Source of the DNA: Agromyces sp. Root81
GTDB taxonomy: Bacteria; Actinomycetota; Actinomycetes; Actinomycetales; Microbacteriaceae
DNA length: 64,000 nucleotides
Direction of reading: 5' to 3'
Assembly (NCBI RefSeq): GCF_001429165.1
Contig: NZ_LMIR01000004.1
Location: 186,001 to 250,000, forward strand
Position 1 is the stretch's first letter; each line of letters begins with the position of its first letter. The position numbers and the translations under genes are program-made. Below, piece by piece: positions 19,641-27,695 of this stretch. The notes under the pieces are model-generated. The model had not been told where the DNA came from and made no database searches. It worked only from the letters and a program-made list of their open reading frames with translations.

Positions 19641-19678
19641 CGCCGACGCGAACCCGTCCTGCACGCCGGGCGACGCCT

Positions 19679-19696
19679 GTGGCAGCATGATGCCAC
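19679..19696. repeat. Short inverted repeat upstream of ltrA
   Basis: GTGGCA / TGCCAC arms around GCATGA, symmetric at 16 of 18 positions. It lies between the thiolase stop and ltrA start. It could be a weak terminator for the thiolase transcript or a regulator site for ltrA; the sequence does not decide. Confidence 0.35.
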
Positions 19697-19731
19697 CGGC
19701 GCCGCCCGCGCGCCGACGGGAGGGGCGCAGC

Positions 19732-21015
19732 ATGGCCGATCGTCAGACGAGCGACACGGGCGCCGCGGCATCCGCTCACCCGCCGCTCGACCACCGGCTG
19801 CGGCGCATGGTGGGCCGTGATCCCGACGAGGCGCACCGCACCGCGACGCCGCTCGAGCTGCTCTTCGACCTGACCTTCGTCGTGGCGTTCAGCCAGGCCG
19901 GCACGCAGGCCGCGCACCTGCTCGAGCTCGGGCACTTCGCTCCAGCTGCCATCGGGTTCACGATCGCCGTCTTCGCCATCTGCCTCGCCTGGATCAACTA
20001 CTCGTGGCTCGCCTCGGCGTACGACAACGACGACGTCTTCTTCCGCGTCGCGACGATGGTGCAGATGCTCGGGGTGCTCGTGCTGGCGCTCGGACTGCCG
20101 GACATGTTCCATTCGATCGACGAGGGCGAGCACCTCGACAACGGCGTGGTGGTCTCCGGCTACGTGATCATGCGGGTCGCGACCGTGGCGATGTGGTTGC
20201 GGGTCGCGCGCCACGACCCCGAGCACCGGCGCAGCGCGCTCGCGTACGCGACGGTCATCGGCGTCATCCAGGTCGGCTGGGTGACGACGATCTTCATCAA
20301 CCCGTCGCTGCCCGTCATGCTCGGCCTCTTCGTGGTGCTCGGCACGCTCGAGCTGCTCGGCCCCTACGTGATCGAACGTCGCGTCGGCGCCACGCCCTGG
20401 CACGCGCACCACATCGCCGAGCGGTACGGCCTGCTCGTCATCATCACGCTCGGCGAGGTCGTGCTCGGCACGATCCTCGCGATCTCGGCCGTCGTCGAAC
20501 AGCAGGGCTGGAGCGTCGAGGCGGCCCTCGTCGCCTTCGGCGGCACGGCACTCGCGTTCGGCATGTGGTGGGTCTACTTCACAATGCCGTCGGCGAAGGT
20601 GCTGCATCGGTTCCGACGACGAGCGTTCACATGGGGCTACGGCCACCTCGTGATCTTCGGCTCGATCGCCGCGACCGGTGCGGGGCTGCACGTCGCGGCG
20701 TTCGAGATCGCCGGGAAGGCGCACATCGGCGAGGTGGCGGCGCTGCTCACGGCGGTCGTGCCCGTCGGGATCTTCCTCGTGGCGCTGTTCACGATCTACT
20801 CGCTGCTGCTGCTCGAGTTCGACCGGTTCCACATCCTGCTGTTCGTGCTCAGCATGGCGGCGCTCGGCGTCGCGGTGCTCGCGGTCGTCGCCGGGGCGAG
20901 CATGGGCACGGGCATCGTGCTCACCGCTTGCGCGCCGCTCGTCGTGATCGTCGGCTACGAGGCCGTCGGGCACCGGCACCAGGCGGCGGCGCTGCACCGC
21001 GCGCTCGACAAGTAG
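19732..21015 (+). CDS. ltrA: Low-temperature-requirement A family membrane protein
   Basis: Integral membrane protein of 427 aa with about 11-12 hydrophobic segments. The family signature PLELLFDLTFVVAFSQAG follows a polar N-terminus. Other blocks: HHIAERYGLLVIITLGEVVLG and MWWVYF. Named after a Listeria gene needed for growth in the cold; the biochemical function is not known. ATG at 19732 has GGGAGGGG upstream; the longer open frame on the same strand starts inside the thiolase gene and is not real coding. Confidence 0.9.
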   Translation: MADRQTSDTGAAASAHPPLDHRLRRMVGRDPDEAHRTATPLELLFDLTFVVAFSQAGTQAAHLLELGHFAPAAIGFTIAVFAICLAWINYSWLASAYDNDDVFFRVATMVQMLGVLVLALGLPDMFHSIDEGEHLDNGVVVSGYVIMRVATVAMWLRVARHDPEHRRSALAYATVIGVIQVGWVTTIFINPSLPVMLGLFVVLGTLELLGPYVIERRVGATPWHAHHIAERYGLLVIITLGEVVLGTILAISAVVEQQGWSVEAALVAFGGTALAFGMWWVYFTMPSAKVLHRFRRRAFTWGYGHLVIFGSIAATGAGLHVAAFEIAGKAHIGEVAALLTAVVPVGIFLVALFTIYSLLLLEFDRFHILLFVLSMAALGVAVLAVVAGASMGTGIVLTACAPLVVIVGYEAVGHRHQAAALHRALDK

Positions 21016-21032
21016 CGGGCACGACGAACAGC

Positions 21033-21058
21033 GGGGCGGATGCCGCGGCATCCGCCCC
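21033..21058. terminator. Bidirectional terminator between ltrA and the SHOCT gene
   Basis: Perfect 26-base palindrome centred on GATGCCGCGGCATC, flanked by GGGGCG and CGCCCC. It lies between two convergent genes (ltrA stop at 21015, SHOCT gene stop at 21070), where a terminator serving both strands is expected. Confidence 0.65.
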
Positions 21059-21069
21059 TCGAAACGCGC

Positions 21070-21384
21070 TCAGGAGGCGTTCGGCCGGTTGGCGCGCAGC
21101 ACCTCGAGGCGCGCGCGGTACTCGGTCTCGTCGATGTCGCCCTTGGCGAAGCGCTCGGAGAGGGTCGACTCGGCACTGCCCGTGCGCATCCACGGCGGGC
21201 CGTACGACCCGTCGGGGCCGCCGGCGTTCGCCCAGTAGCGACGGCGGCCCCGCGTGACCAGGAAGATGATCAGGCCGATGACGAGGAACCAGAAGATCGG
21301 GATGAGGAAGAAGACCCATCCGAACCCGGCCGCCCATGGGCCGGCGTGGGTGACCACAGAGGTGGTGGCGAGGGTGGCGAGCAT
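21070..21384 (-). CDS. Small membrane protein with C-terminal SHOCT domain
   Basis: 104 aa. One strong membrane segment at about residues 20-45 (FGWVFFLIPIFWFLVIGLII), then a basic RGRRRYW stretch and a C-terminal SHOCT motif (LSERFAKGDIDETEYRARLEVL region, residues 75-97). SHOCT domains are short oligomerisation modules. AAGGGA ribosome site before the ATG. It lies downstream of the two-component genes on the same strand, but 129 bases away. Function unknown. Confidence 0.8.
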   Translation of the reverse strand: MLATLATTSVVTHAGPWAAGFGWVFFLIPIFWFLVIGLIIFLVTRGRRRYWANAGGPDGSYGPPWMRTGSAESTLSERFAKGDIDETEYRARLEVLRANRPNAS

Positions 21385-21513
21385 GATGTTTCCCTTGATC
21401 GTGCGGCCTGCGGTTCAAGCCGTCGATCCGAGTCTCGCGAGCCGGACGTCTCCGCGAATCCGCCCGGCGGAGTCACTTCGACTGCTCCCCCGGGAGCATG
21501 CCGGGCGCCTCGG

Positions 21514-22176
21514 CTACTGCCACCCGGGCGCGACGAGCCCCGACTCGTAGGCGACGACCACGAGGTGCACGCGGTCGCGTGCGGCGAGCTTCGACATGAT
21601 GCGCGAGACGTGCGTCTTCGCCGTGAGCGGGCTGAGCACGAGCCGTTCGGCGATCTCGTCGTTCGTGAGGCCGAGCCCCACGAGGCGCAGCACCTCGCGC
21701 TCCCGATCGGTGAGCGCCGCGAGCCGCGCTGCGTCGGGTGCGTCCCTGAGCCCCGTCGACACGCGTTCGAGCAGCCGCTTCGTGACGCCGGGCGAGAGCA
21801 GCGCATCGCCGCTCGCGACGACCCGTACGGCGCGGATGAGGTCGACCGGCTCCGTGTCCTTCACGAGGAACCCGCTCGCCCCCGCCCGCACCGCCCGCGC
21901 GACGTACTCGTCGAGCTCGAAGGTCGTCACGATGACGACGTGCACCCCCGCGAGCGCCGGATCGGCGGCGATCTGCTCGGTCGCCCAGAGTCCGTCGCCG
22001 TCGGGCATGCGGATGTCCATGAGCACGACGTCGACCGGCTCGCGGCGCACGAGCTCGAGCAGTTCGGCACCGGTGGACGCCTCGCCCACGACCTCGACGT
22101 CGTCTTCGGCCGCGAGCAGCGCGCGGAATCCGGCGCGCACGAGCACCTGGTCGTCGGCGAGCGCGACGCGGATCAT
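21514..22176 (-). CDS. NarL/FixJ-type response regulator
   Basis: 220 aa. Receiver domain with acidic pocket ADD (D8, D9), phosphorylation site D54 in VLMDIRMPDG and conserved Lys in FLVKDTEP. The C-terminal LuxR-type helix-turn-helix is LTDREREVLRLVGLGLTNDE followed by IAERLVLSPLTAKTHVSRIM. The start at 22176 overlaps the kinase stop by four bases (ATGA), so both are translated together; a start five codons upstream is less likely. Targets unknown; its own membrane neighbours are candidates. Confidence 0.93.
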   Translation of the reverse strand: MIRVALADDQVLVRAGFRALLAAEDDVEVVGEASTGAELLELVRREPVDVVLMDIRMPDGDGLWATEQIAADPALAGVHVVIVTTFELDEYVARAVRAGASGFLVKDTEPVDLIRAVRVVASGDALLSPGVTKRLLERVSTGLRDAPDAARLAALTDREREVLRLVGLGLTNDEIAERLVLSPLTAKTHVSRIMSKLAARDRVHLVVVAYESGLVAPGWQ

Positions 22177-23387
22177 GCGGTTCCTCCCCACGGCAGCCGC
22201 GCGGTGACGCGGGTCCCCCCGAGCGGCGAGGCGCCGAGTTCGACCGACCCGCCGAGCAGCGCGGCGCGCTCGCGCATGCCCAGGATGCCGCTGCCGTCGC
22301 CGTGGTCCGCGGCGTCGAACTCCTCGGCGTCGGCACCCGCGACGACGACCGGCCCGGCGCCGTCGTCATCGACCGTGAGCACGAACTCGTCGCCCTCGCG
22401 CTCGACCGTGACGACCGCCTGCGTGGCGCCGGCGTGGCGCACGACGTTGGTGAGCGCCTCCTGCGCGATGCGGTAGCCCGCGAACTGCACGGCACGGCGC
22501 GGCGACTCAGCGAGCCGGTCGACGAGGTGCGCGTCGAGTTCGGGCGAACGGATGCCGCGGACGAGCCTCGGCAGCTCGGCGAGCTCCGCCTGCGGCACGA
22601 GCGGCGCCTCGCCGTCGCGGATGACGCCGAGCACGGTGCGAACCTCGTCGAGTGCCGACTTCGAGGTCTCCTTGATGCTGGCGAGCGCGGTCCGGGCCTG
22701 TTCGGGATCGCGATCCATGAGGTGCAGGCCGACGCTCGCCTGCACGTTGATCTGCGACAGGGCGTGCCCGATGACGTCGTGCAGCTCCCTGGCGATGCGC
22801 ACGCGCTCGCGCTCCTCGGCGCTCTGGCGGCGACGCATCGCCTCGGCACGGAAGGCGGAGGCACGCGCGCGGCGCACCCGCACGAACCATCCGATGCCGA
22901 AGCACACCGCGAGCACGAGCGTCGTGAACGCGATGCGGAACGGATGCCACGCCGTGCCGACCACCGAGGCCAGCACGATCGCCGCGATCCATGCCACGAC
23001 GACGGAGGTGACCGCCCAGATGACCGCGCCGCGAGCGACGGCGAGCACGATCGCGAACGCCACGGCGATGTAGGGCGGCCCGAGATCGGGCGACAGCACG
23101 AGGTCGGCGAGCGCGGCGGCGGCGACCACCGCGACGGTCGGGCCCGGGTACCGCCTGGCGCCGAGCAGCGCGAGCGGGCCGGCTGCGGCGAGCGCGACCT
23201 GGGCGATGCCCGCGGCCCACCCCGCGTGCGTCCAGACCGCGATGCCGATCGCGGCCGGCACCTGCACGAGGAGACTGATGACGACCGGCGCGAAGAGCAC
23301 GAACCCCGGCGGCGGCTGGAATCGTTCGGGGCGACCGCCCCACGACGTCTGCCACGGCGGCGGTCCGTCCCAGTTCTGCGACGGCAT
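22173..23387 (-). CDS. Two-component sensor histidine kinase (HisKA_3 type)
   Basis: 404 aa. About five to six membrane segments between residues 28 and 168 with almost no extracytoplasmic domain, then a dimerisation domain with the phosphorylated His203 in RIARELHDVIGHALSQ, and an HATPase_c domain (AQEALTNVVRHAGA N-box, DDDGAG, GSGILGMRERAALLGG). This layout suits sensing of membrane state. ATG at 23387 lies 6 bases past a TACGAT box with no ribosome site. Partner is the overlapping response regulator gene. Confidence 0.92.
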   Translation of the reverse strand: MPSQNWDGPPPWQTSWGGRPERFQPPPGFVLFAPVVISLLVQVPAAIGIAVWTHAGWAAGIAQVALAAAGPLALLGARRYPGPTVAVVAAAALADLVLSPDLGPPYIAVAFAIVLAVARGAVIWAVTSVVVAWIAAIVLASVVGTAWHPFRIAFTTLVLAVCFGIGWFVRVRRARASAFRAEAMRRRQSAEERERVRIARELHDVIGHALSQINVQASVGLHLMDRDPEQARTALASIKETSKSALDEVRTVLGVIRDGEAPLVPQAELAELPRLVRGIRSPELDAHLVDRLAESPRRAVQFAGYRIAQEALTNVVRHAGATQAVVTVEREGDEFVLTVDDDGAGPVVVAGADAEEFDAADHGDGSGILGMRERAALLGGSVELGASPLGGTRVTARLPWGGTA

Positions 23388-23393
23388 GCCCAG

Positions 23394-23399
23394 ATCGTA
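23394..23399 (-). promoter_or_regulatory. -10 box of the sensor kinase gene, leaderless type
   Basis: TACGAT on the minus strand, 6 bases before the ATG at 23387. It also supports this start over one 18 codons upstream. Confidence 0.45.
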
Positions 23400-23502
23400 T
23401 CGCCGCCGTCGCCCACCGGAATCGACCCCGCGGAGACTCACTCGCTACTCCCTGCGGAGTACGAGCGGGTGCGTGCCGCGGTGCGGGCGATCAGGGGTGC
23501 GC

Positions 23503-24828
23503 TCAGAGGAGCTGCACCGGCTTGACGATGTCGGCGTAGATCAGGAGCGCGCTCATCGCACCGAACACGACGACGACCGCGAGGGTCACCGGCATGAGCT
23601 TCGCGAGGTCGACGGGGCCCGGATCGGGACGCCGGAACAGCTTGGCGAAGCCGCGACGGATGCCCTCCCAGAGCGCGCCGGCGATGTGACCGCCGTCGAG
23701 CGGGAGCAGCGGGATGAGGTTGAAGACGAAGAGCGCGATGTTCAGCGAGCCGAGGATGCCGATCATGGTGGCCGCCTTCGAGGCGATGGGGATCTCGTCG
23801 ATCGTCGCGATCTCGCCGGCGAGCCGGCCGACGCCGACGACCGACATCGGGCCGTTCGGGTCGCGCTCCTCGGGTCCGAATGCGGCGTTGGCGACGTCGA
23901 TGATGCGCTGCGGCAGGTTCAGGATGATTCCGGCGACGCCGGCCACGTTCTCGCCGACGGCGGGCAGCACGGCCGTCACCGGCTGCTGCACGATCACGGT
24001 CGCCGGGCCGATGCCGACGAACCCGGCCGGTTCGGTCAGCGGGGTGCCGGAGGCATCCTTCACGATCTCGCCCTCGTCGTCGAACACGTACCGCTCGCTC
24101 AGCATCGGGGTGACGTCGAGTTCGACGGTCTCGCCGTCGCGCTCGACGACGAACGCGACGGGCTCGTCGGGGTGCTCGCGGATGATCGCGGTCGATTCGT
24201 TCCACGACTCGATAGGTTCGCCCGCCACCGAGACGATGCGGTCGCCCGGCTCGATTCCGGCGGCGGCGCCGGGAGCGGCCGGGTCACCGGCCTCGCACGT
24301 CTGCCGTTCGCTCGTCGCGGGCAGGGCGCATGCGGAGACGGATCCGACGGTGGTCGAGGCCTGCGCGACGCCGAAGCCCATGAGCAGCACGCCGAAGAGC
24401 ACGATCGCGAGCAGGAGGTTCATGAACGGCCCGCCGAACATGACGATGATGCGCTTCCACACCGGCAGCAGGTAGAACGCGCGGTGCTCGTCGCCGGGCG
24501 TGATCGACTCGGTGCTCGAATCGCGGGCGTCCTGCACCAGGTCGCGGAAGAACCCGGTGCTGTCGGCGTGCACGCGGTCGCCCTTGGCGGGCGGGAACAT
24601 GCCGATCATCGAGATGTAGCCGCCGAGCGGAATTGCCTTCAGTCCGTACTCGGTCTCGCCCTTCCGGCGCGACCAGATGGTCGGGCCGAAGCCGATCATG
24701 TACTGGGTGACCTTGACGCCGAAGATCTTCGCGGGAACGAGGTGCCCGATCTCGTGCAGGCCGATCGACACGGCGAGGCCGATCACGATGATGACGACGC
24801 CGATGATGAAGGCGAGCACGGAATCCAC
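23503..24828 (-). CDS. rip1: Site-2-type intramembrane metalloprotease (M50, RseP/Rip1-like)
   Basis: Intramembrane zinc protease that cuts membrane-bound regulators such as anti-sigma factors. 441 aa. Zinc site H25-E26-x2-H29 (HEIGH) lies in the first membrane segment, the third ligand is in the C-terminal LLPLDGGH motif, and a central PDZ domain (PGAAAGIEPGDRIVSVAGEP) sits between. GTG at 24828 follows LAA in the upstream frame; the longer open frame is a shadow of dxr. Next to dxr as in many actinobacteria, where ispG would usually follow; here it does not. Confidence 0.92.
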   Translation of the reverse strand: MDSVLAFIIGVVIIVIGLAVSIGLHEIGHLVPAKIFGVKVTQYMIGFGPTIWSRRKGETEYGLKAIPLGGYISMIGMFPPAKGDRVHADSTGFFRDLVQDARDSSTESITPGDEHRAFYLLPVWKRIIVMFGGPFMNLLLAIVLFGVLLMGFGVAQASTTVGSVSACALPATSERQTCEAGDPAAPGAAAGIEPGDRIVSVAGEPIESWNESTAIIREHPDEPVAFVVERDGETVELDVTPMLSERYVFDDEGEIVKDASGTPLTEPAGFVGIGPATVIVQQPVTAVLPAVGENVAGVAGIILNLPQRIIDVANAAFGPEERDPNGPMSVVGVGRLAGEIATIDEIPIASKAATMIGILGSLNIALFVFNLIPLLPLDGGHIAGALWEGIRRGFAKLFRRPDPGPVDLAKLMPVTLAVVVVFGAMSALLIYADIVKPVQLL

Positions 24829-24920
24829 GGCTGCAAGCGTAGTGCCGCTTGCTTCGAGTGCGCTGGCGGTCGGCTGTGAGCCCACCGGCGGAGTCGTGCG
24901 GCCGATGCCCGCCGCGCGCG

Positions 24921-26012
24921 TCAGGCCGAGATGCGCGCGATGCGCGCCTCGGCGGCACGCCGGGCACTGCGCTCGGCATCCGCGAGCGAGGCGACGGAGA
25001 GCACCGCGTCGGATGCCTCGTGGTGCTCGACGACGTCGCGCACGGTGTCGACGATGTCGAGGAAGCCGATGCGCCCCGCGTGGAACGCCGTGACCGCCTC
25101 CTCGTTGGCCGCGTTGAAGACGGCGGGGTACTCGCCGCCCGCGCGTCCGACCTGCTTGGCGAGCGCGACCGCGGGGAACGCCTCGCCGTCGAGCGGCTCG
25201 AACGTCCACTCCTGCGCGCGCGTCCAGTCGAGCGGCGTGCCGACGGCGGCGACCCGGTGCGGCCAGTCGAGGCCGAGCGAGATCGGCAGGCGCATGTCGG
25301 GCGGCGAGGCCTGCGCGATCGTCGAGCCGTCGACGAACTCGACCATCGAGTGCACGATCGACTGGGGGTGCACGACGACGTCGATGCGGTCGTACTCGAC
25401 GTCGAAGAGCAGGTGCGCCTCGATCACCTCGAGTCCCTTGTTGACGAGCGTCGCCGAGTTGGTCGTCACGACGAGGCCCATGTCCCACGTCGGGTGCGCG
25501 AGCGCCTCGGCCGGCGTGACCGCCGTCAGCTCGTCGCGTCGGCGGCCGCGGAACGGGCCGCCAGAGGCCGTCAGCACGAGCCGGCGCACCTCGTCGTCGG
25601 TGCCGGATCGCAGCGCCTGCGCGAGCGCCGAGTGCTCGGAGTCGACGGGCACGATCTGGCCGGGCTGCGCGATGCGGGTCACGAGGTCGCCGCCCACGAT
25701 GAGCGACTCCTTGTTGGCGAGGGCGAGGGTCGTGCCGCGTTGGAGCGTCGCGAGCGTCGGCCCGAGCCCGACGGAGCCGGTGATGCCGTTCAGCACGACG
25801 TCGGCGTCGACGTCGCGCACGAGCTGCTCGGCCTCCTCGATGCCGACCGCCGTGTGCTCGACGCCGAACTCGGCGGCCTGCGCCTCGAGGAGCGAACGAT
25901 TGGACCCGACGGCGAGCCCGACGACGTCGAAGCGTCTGGGATTCGCTCTGATGACGTCGAGGGCCTGGGTGCCGATCGAACCGGATGAGCCGAGGATGAT
26001 GACGGAGCGCAC
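24921..26012 (-). CDS. dxr: 1-deoxy-D-xylulose-5-phosphate reductoisomerase
   Basis: First committed step of the MEP pathway: DXP to 2-C-methylerythritol 4-phosphate with NADPH. 363 aa. Seen: NADPH loop [28 protein letters not shown], the metal and substrate segment [20 protein letters not shown], and [22 protein letters not shown] (shown by its [16 protein letters not shown] core). GTG start at 26012 is preceded by TACAGT at 6 bases with no ribosome site. It is followed by the M50 protease gene on the same strand after 92 bases. Confidence 0.96.
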   Translation of the reverse strand: MRSVIILGSSGSIGTQALDVIRANPRRFDVVGLAVGSNRSLLEAQAAEFGVEHTAVGIEEAEQLVRDVDADVVLNGITGSVGLGPTLATLQRGTTLALANKESLIVGGDLVTRIAQPGQIVPVDSEHSALAQALRSGTDDEVRRLVLTASGGPFRGRRRDELTAVTPAEALAHPTWDMGLVVTTNSATLVNKGLEVIEAHLLFDVEYDRIDVVVHPQSIVHSMVEFVDGSTIAQASPPDMRLPISLGLDWPHRVAAVGTPLDWTRAQEWTFEPLDGEAFPAVALAKQVGRAGGEYPAVFNAANEEAVTAFHAGRIGFLDIVDTVRDVVEHHEASDAVLSVASLADAERSARRAAEARIARISA

Positions 26013-26018
26013 GTCCCC

Positions 26019-26024
26019 ACTGTA
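26019..26024 (-). promoter_or_regulatory. -10 box of dxr, leaderless type
   Basis: TACAGT on the minus strand, 6 bases before the GTG at 26012. Confidence 0.45.
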
Positions 26025-26084
26025 TCCGGAGCGCGCAGCGGCCTGTCGTGGGGCGGGCGCAACGACGGCTGGCGCCTCAGGCGG

Positions 26085-26723
26085 CTAGGAGAGCACGGCC
26101 ACCGATGCGGCCCGGCTTCCGGGCACCTCGACGTCGTGGAAGCGGATGCCGCGCCATCCGGACCCGAACTCGGGCGGGCTCACCTCGATGCGGCCGACCC
26201 CGTCGTCGTCGCTCGGCATGCTGAGCGCCAGCCGGGACGGTTCGATGAAGTCGGTGTGGCCGACCGCGCGCAGCAGCGCGGACTTGCGCGCCCACAGCGT
26301 GGCCCGGGCGATCGCCCGGGCGGCGGGGTCGAAGCGGTCGAGCGCGGTGCGCTCGCTCGCGTGGAACGCCGCCTCGTCGATCACGGCCCCGCTCTCGAGT
26401 GCCGCCGACTCGACGCCGACGCCGACCGGATGCCTCGTGGCCGCCGCACTCACGATGACGTCGCCCGCGACCGCGACGTCGGCGTACCACGGAGCGCCCG
26501 ACGGCGTCAGGGGGTAGGCGACCGAAGGCCGGCCGTGTCGCGCCCCGCACTCGACGCAATCGTGCACGAGCTCGACATCGTCGGCGGGCACACCGGTCGA
26601 GTGCGCCAGCAGTCCCCGCAGCACGGTGTCAGCGGCGGGACCGCGGCGCCCGCGCATCACCACCACGATGCGCACGCCGGAGGCCTCGAGCTCGATGAGC
26701 TCGCCTTCGGCTGCGACGTCCAT
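26085..26723 (-). CDS. 4'-phosphopantetheinyl-transferase-fold protein with lost metal ligands
   Basis: Sfp-type transferase fold, 212 aa. Family landmarks are present: CVECGARHGRP (residues 56-66), YADVAVAGDVIVSAA, and the paired signatures. But the canonical G-[IV]-D-x-E reads GVGVE (residues 101-105), so the first Mg-binding Asp is Gly103, and the W-x-x-K-E-A helix reads WARKSA (144-149), so the second metal-binding Glu is Ser148. Glu105 and Lys147 remain. It may be inactive, or have changed function. Start ATG at 26723 has AGAGGA at good spacing; ATGs at 26747 and 26807 are less well placed. No NRPS or PKS genes are nearby. Confidence 0.75.
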   Translation of the reverse strand: MDVAAEGELIELEASGVRIVVVMRGRRGPAADTVLRGLLAHSTGVPADDVELVHDCVECGARHGRPSVAYPLTPSGAPWYADVAVAGDVIVSAAATRHPVGVGVESAALESGAVIDEAAFHASERTALDRFDPAARAIARATLWARKSALLRAVGHTDFIEPSRLALSMPSDDDGVGRIEVSPPEFGSGWRGIRFHDVEVPGSRAASVAVLS

Positions 26724-26818
26724 GTCCCCATCCTCTCGCACCGGCATGCTCCCACCAGTGCGGAAGCGCCCGACTCGCGGGCGGATCGGATATGCCGCGG
26801 CGTGCATGTCGTCGCGCG

Positions 26819-26824
26819 TAGGGT
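26819..26824 (+). promoter_or_regulatory. -10 box of plsC, leaderless type
   Basis: TAGGGT on the plus strand, 6 bases before the GTG at 26831; no ribosome-binding site. Confidence 0.45.
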
Positions 26825-26830
26825 CGAACG

Positions 26831-27649
26831 GTGACAGAGATCGAAGGCGATGCCGTGCCCGCTCCGGTCCGGAGAGGCGGGTCGGTTCCTGCTCCGGTCC
26901 AGGGAGGCGGGGCGTTTCCTGCCCCGGTCCGGCAGGGTCCGCTGTATCGGATCGTCCGAGGCTTCCTCCGCCCGCTCGTGCGCCTCATCTACCGGCCGAC
27001 GATCACGGGGGCCGAGCACGTGCCCATGCGAGGACCCGTCATCCTCGCCTCGAACCACCTCTCGTTCGTCGACAGCATCGTGATCCCGCTCGCGTCTCCG
27101 CGACCCGTGCAGTTCCTCGCCAAGTCGAGCTACTTCACCGGCACGGGCTTCTCGGGCTGGGTCTCGCGCACCTTCTTCGGGGCCATCGGCGCCGTCGCCG
27201 TCGAGCGCGGGGCGGGCTCGCAGGCCCAGGAGGCCCTCGACGCCGGGCGGCGCATCCTCGAGGCCGGCAACGCCTTCGCCCTCTACCCCGAGGGAACGCG
27301 ATCGCTCGACGGACGCCTCTACCGCGGCCGCACCGGCGTGGCGTGGCTCGCGCTGACGACGGGCGCCACGGTCGTCCCGGTCGGCCTCATCGGCACCGAG
27401 GAGATCCAGCCCGTCGGCGCGAAGCTGCCCCGAGTGCGTCCGGTCACGGTGCGATTCGGCCAGCCGCTCGACCTCAGCCGCCACGGTCAGGCGACCTCCG
27501 GTCGTGCTCGTCGTGCAGCGACCGACGAGATCATGGCGGCGATCCACGCGCTCAGCGAGCAGGAGCTCGCGGGCGTGTACAACGAGACGCCGCCGCAGGG
27601 CGCACTCGCCAAGCTCGCCGACCGGGTCGTGCCGCGCGAGCGGATCTGA
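26831..27649 (+). CDS. plsC: 1-acyl-sn-glycerol-3-phosphate acyltransferase family protein
   Basis: Membrane-associated acyltransferase of phospholipid synthesis (lysophosphatidate to phosphatidate) or a related acylation. 272 aa. The H-x4-D catalytic motif is NHLSFVD (H76, D81); YPEGTRSLDG is the substrate-phosphate block and a GATVVPVGLIG strand follows. The N-terminus carries an unusual Pro/Gly/Arg extension made of three decapeptide copies (VPAPV then five variable residues), encoded by a 30-base tandem repeat. The GTG start follows TAGGGT by 6 bases. Confidence 0.88.
   Translation: MTEIEGDAVPAPVRRGGSVPAPVQGGGAFPAPVRQGPLYRIVRGFLRPLVRLIYRPTITGAEHVPMRGPVILASNHLSFVDSIVIPLASPRPVQFLAKSSYFTGTGFSGWVSRTFFGAIGAVAVERGAGSQAQEALDAGRRILEAGNAFALYPEGTRSLDGRLYRGRTGVAWLALTTGATVVPVGLIGTEEIQPVGAKLPRVRPVTVRFGQPLDLSRHGQATSGRARRAATDEIMAAIHALSEQELAGVYNETPPQGALAKLADRVVPRERI
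26855..26944 (+). repeat. Three tandem 30-base units inside plsC
   Basis: Units at 26855-26884, 26885-26914 and 26915-26944 share a core like CCTGCTCCGGTCC followed by a G-rich stretch. Each unit keeps the reading frame and encodes one decapeptide starting [VF]PAPV. Units 1 and 2 are closest; unit 3 has drifted at its end. Confidence 0.85.
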
Positions 27650-27682
27650 CCGGATTCCCAGCCTCTCCCGGCCTCATCCCGG

Positions 27683-27688
27683 TATCGT
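27683..27688 (+). promoter_or_regulatory. -10 box of the lipoprotein gene, leaderless type
   Basis: TATCGT on the plus strand, 7 bases before the ATG at 27696. Confidence 0.4.
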
Positions 27689-27695
27689 CAGTCCG

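Noticed and set aside
26085..26723. Biosynthetic gene cluster marked by a phosphopantetheinyl transferase
   Set aside because: No synthase or tailoring genes within 20 kb, and the protein lacks key metal ligands.
26855..26944. Possible CRISPR repeat
   Set aside because: The three units are directly adjacent with no spacers and encode protein in frame.
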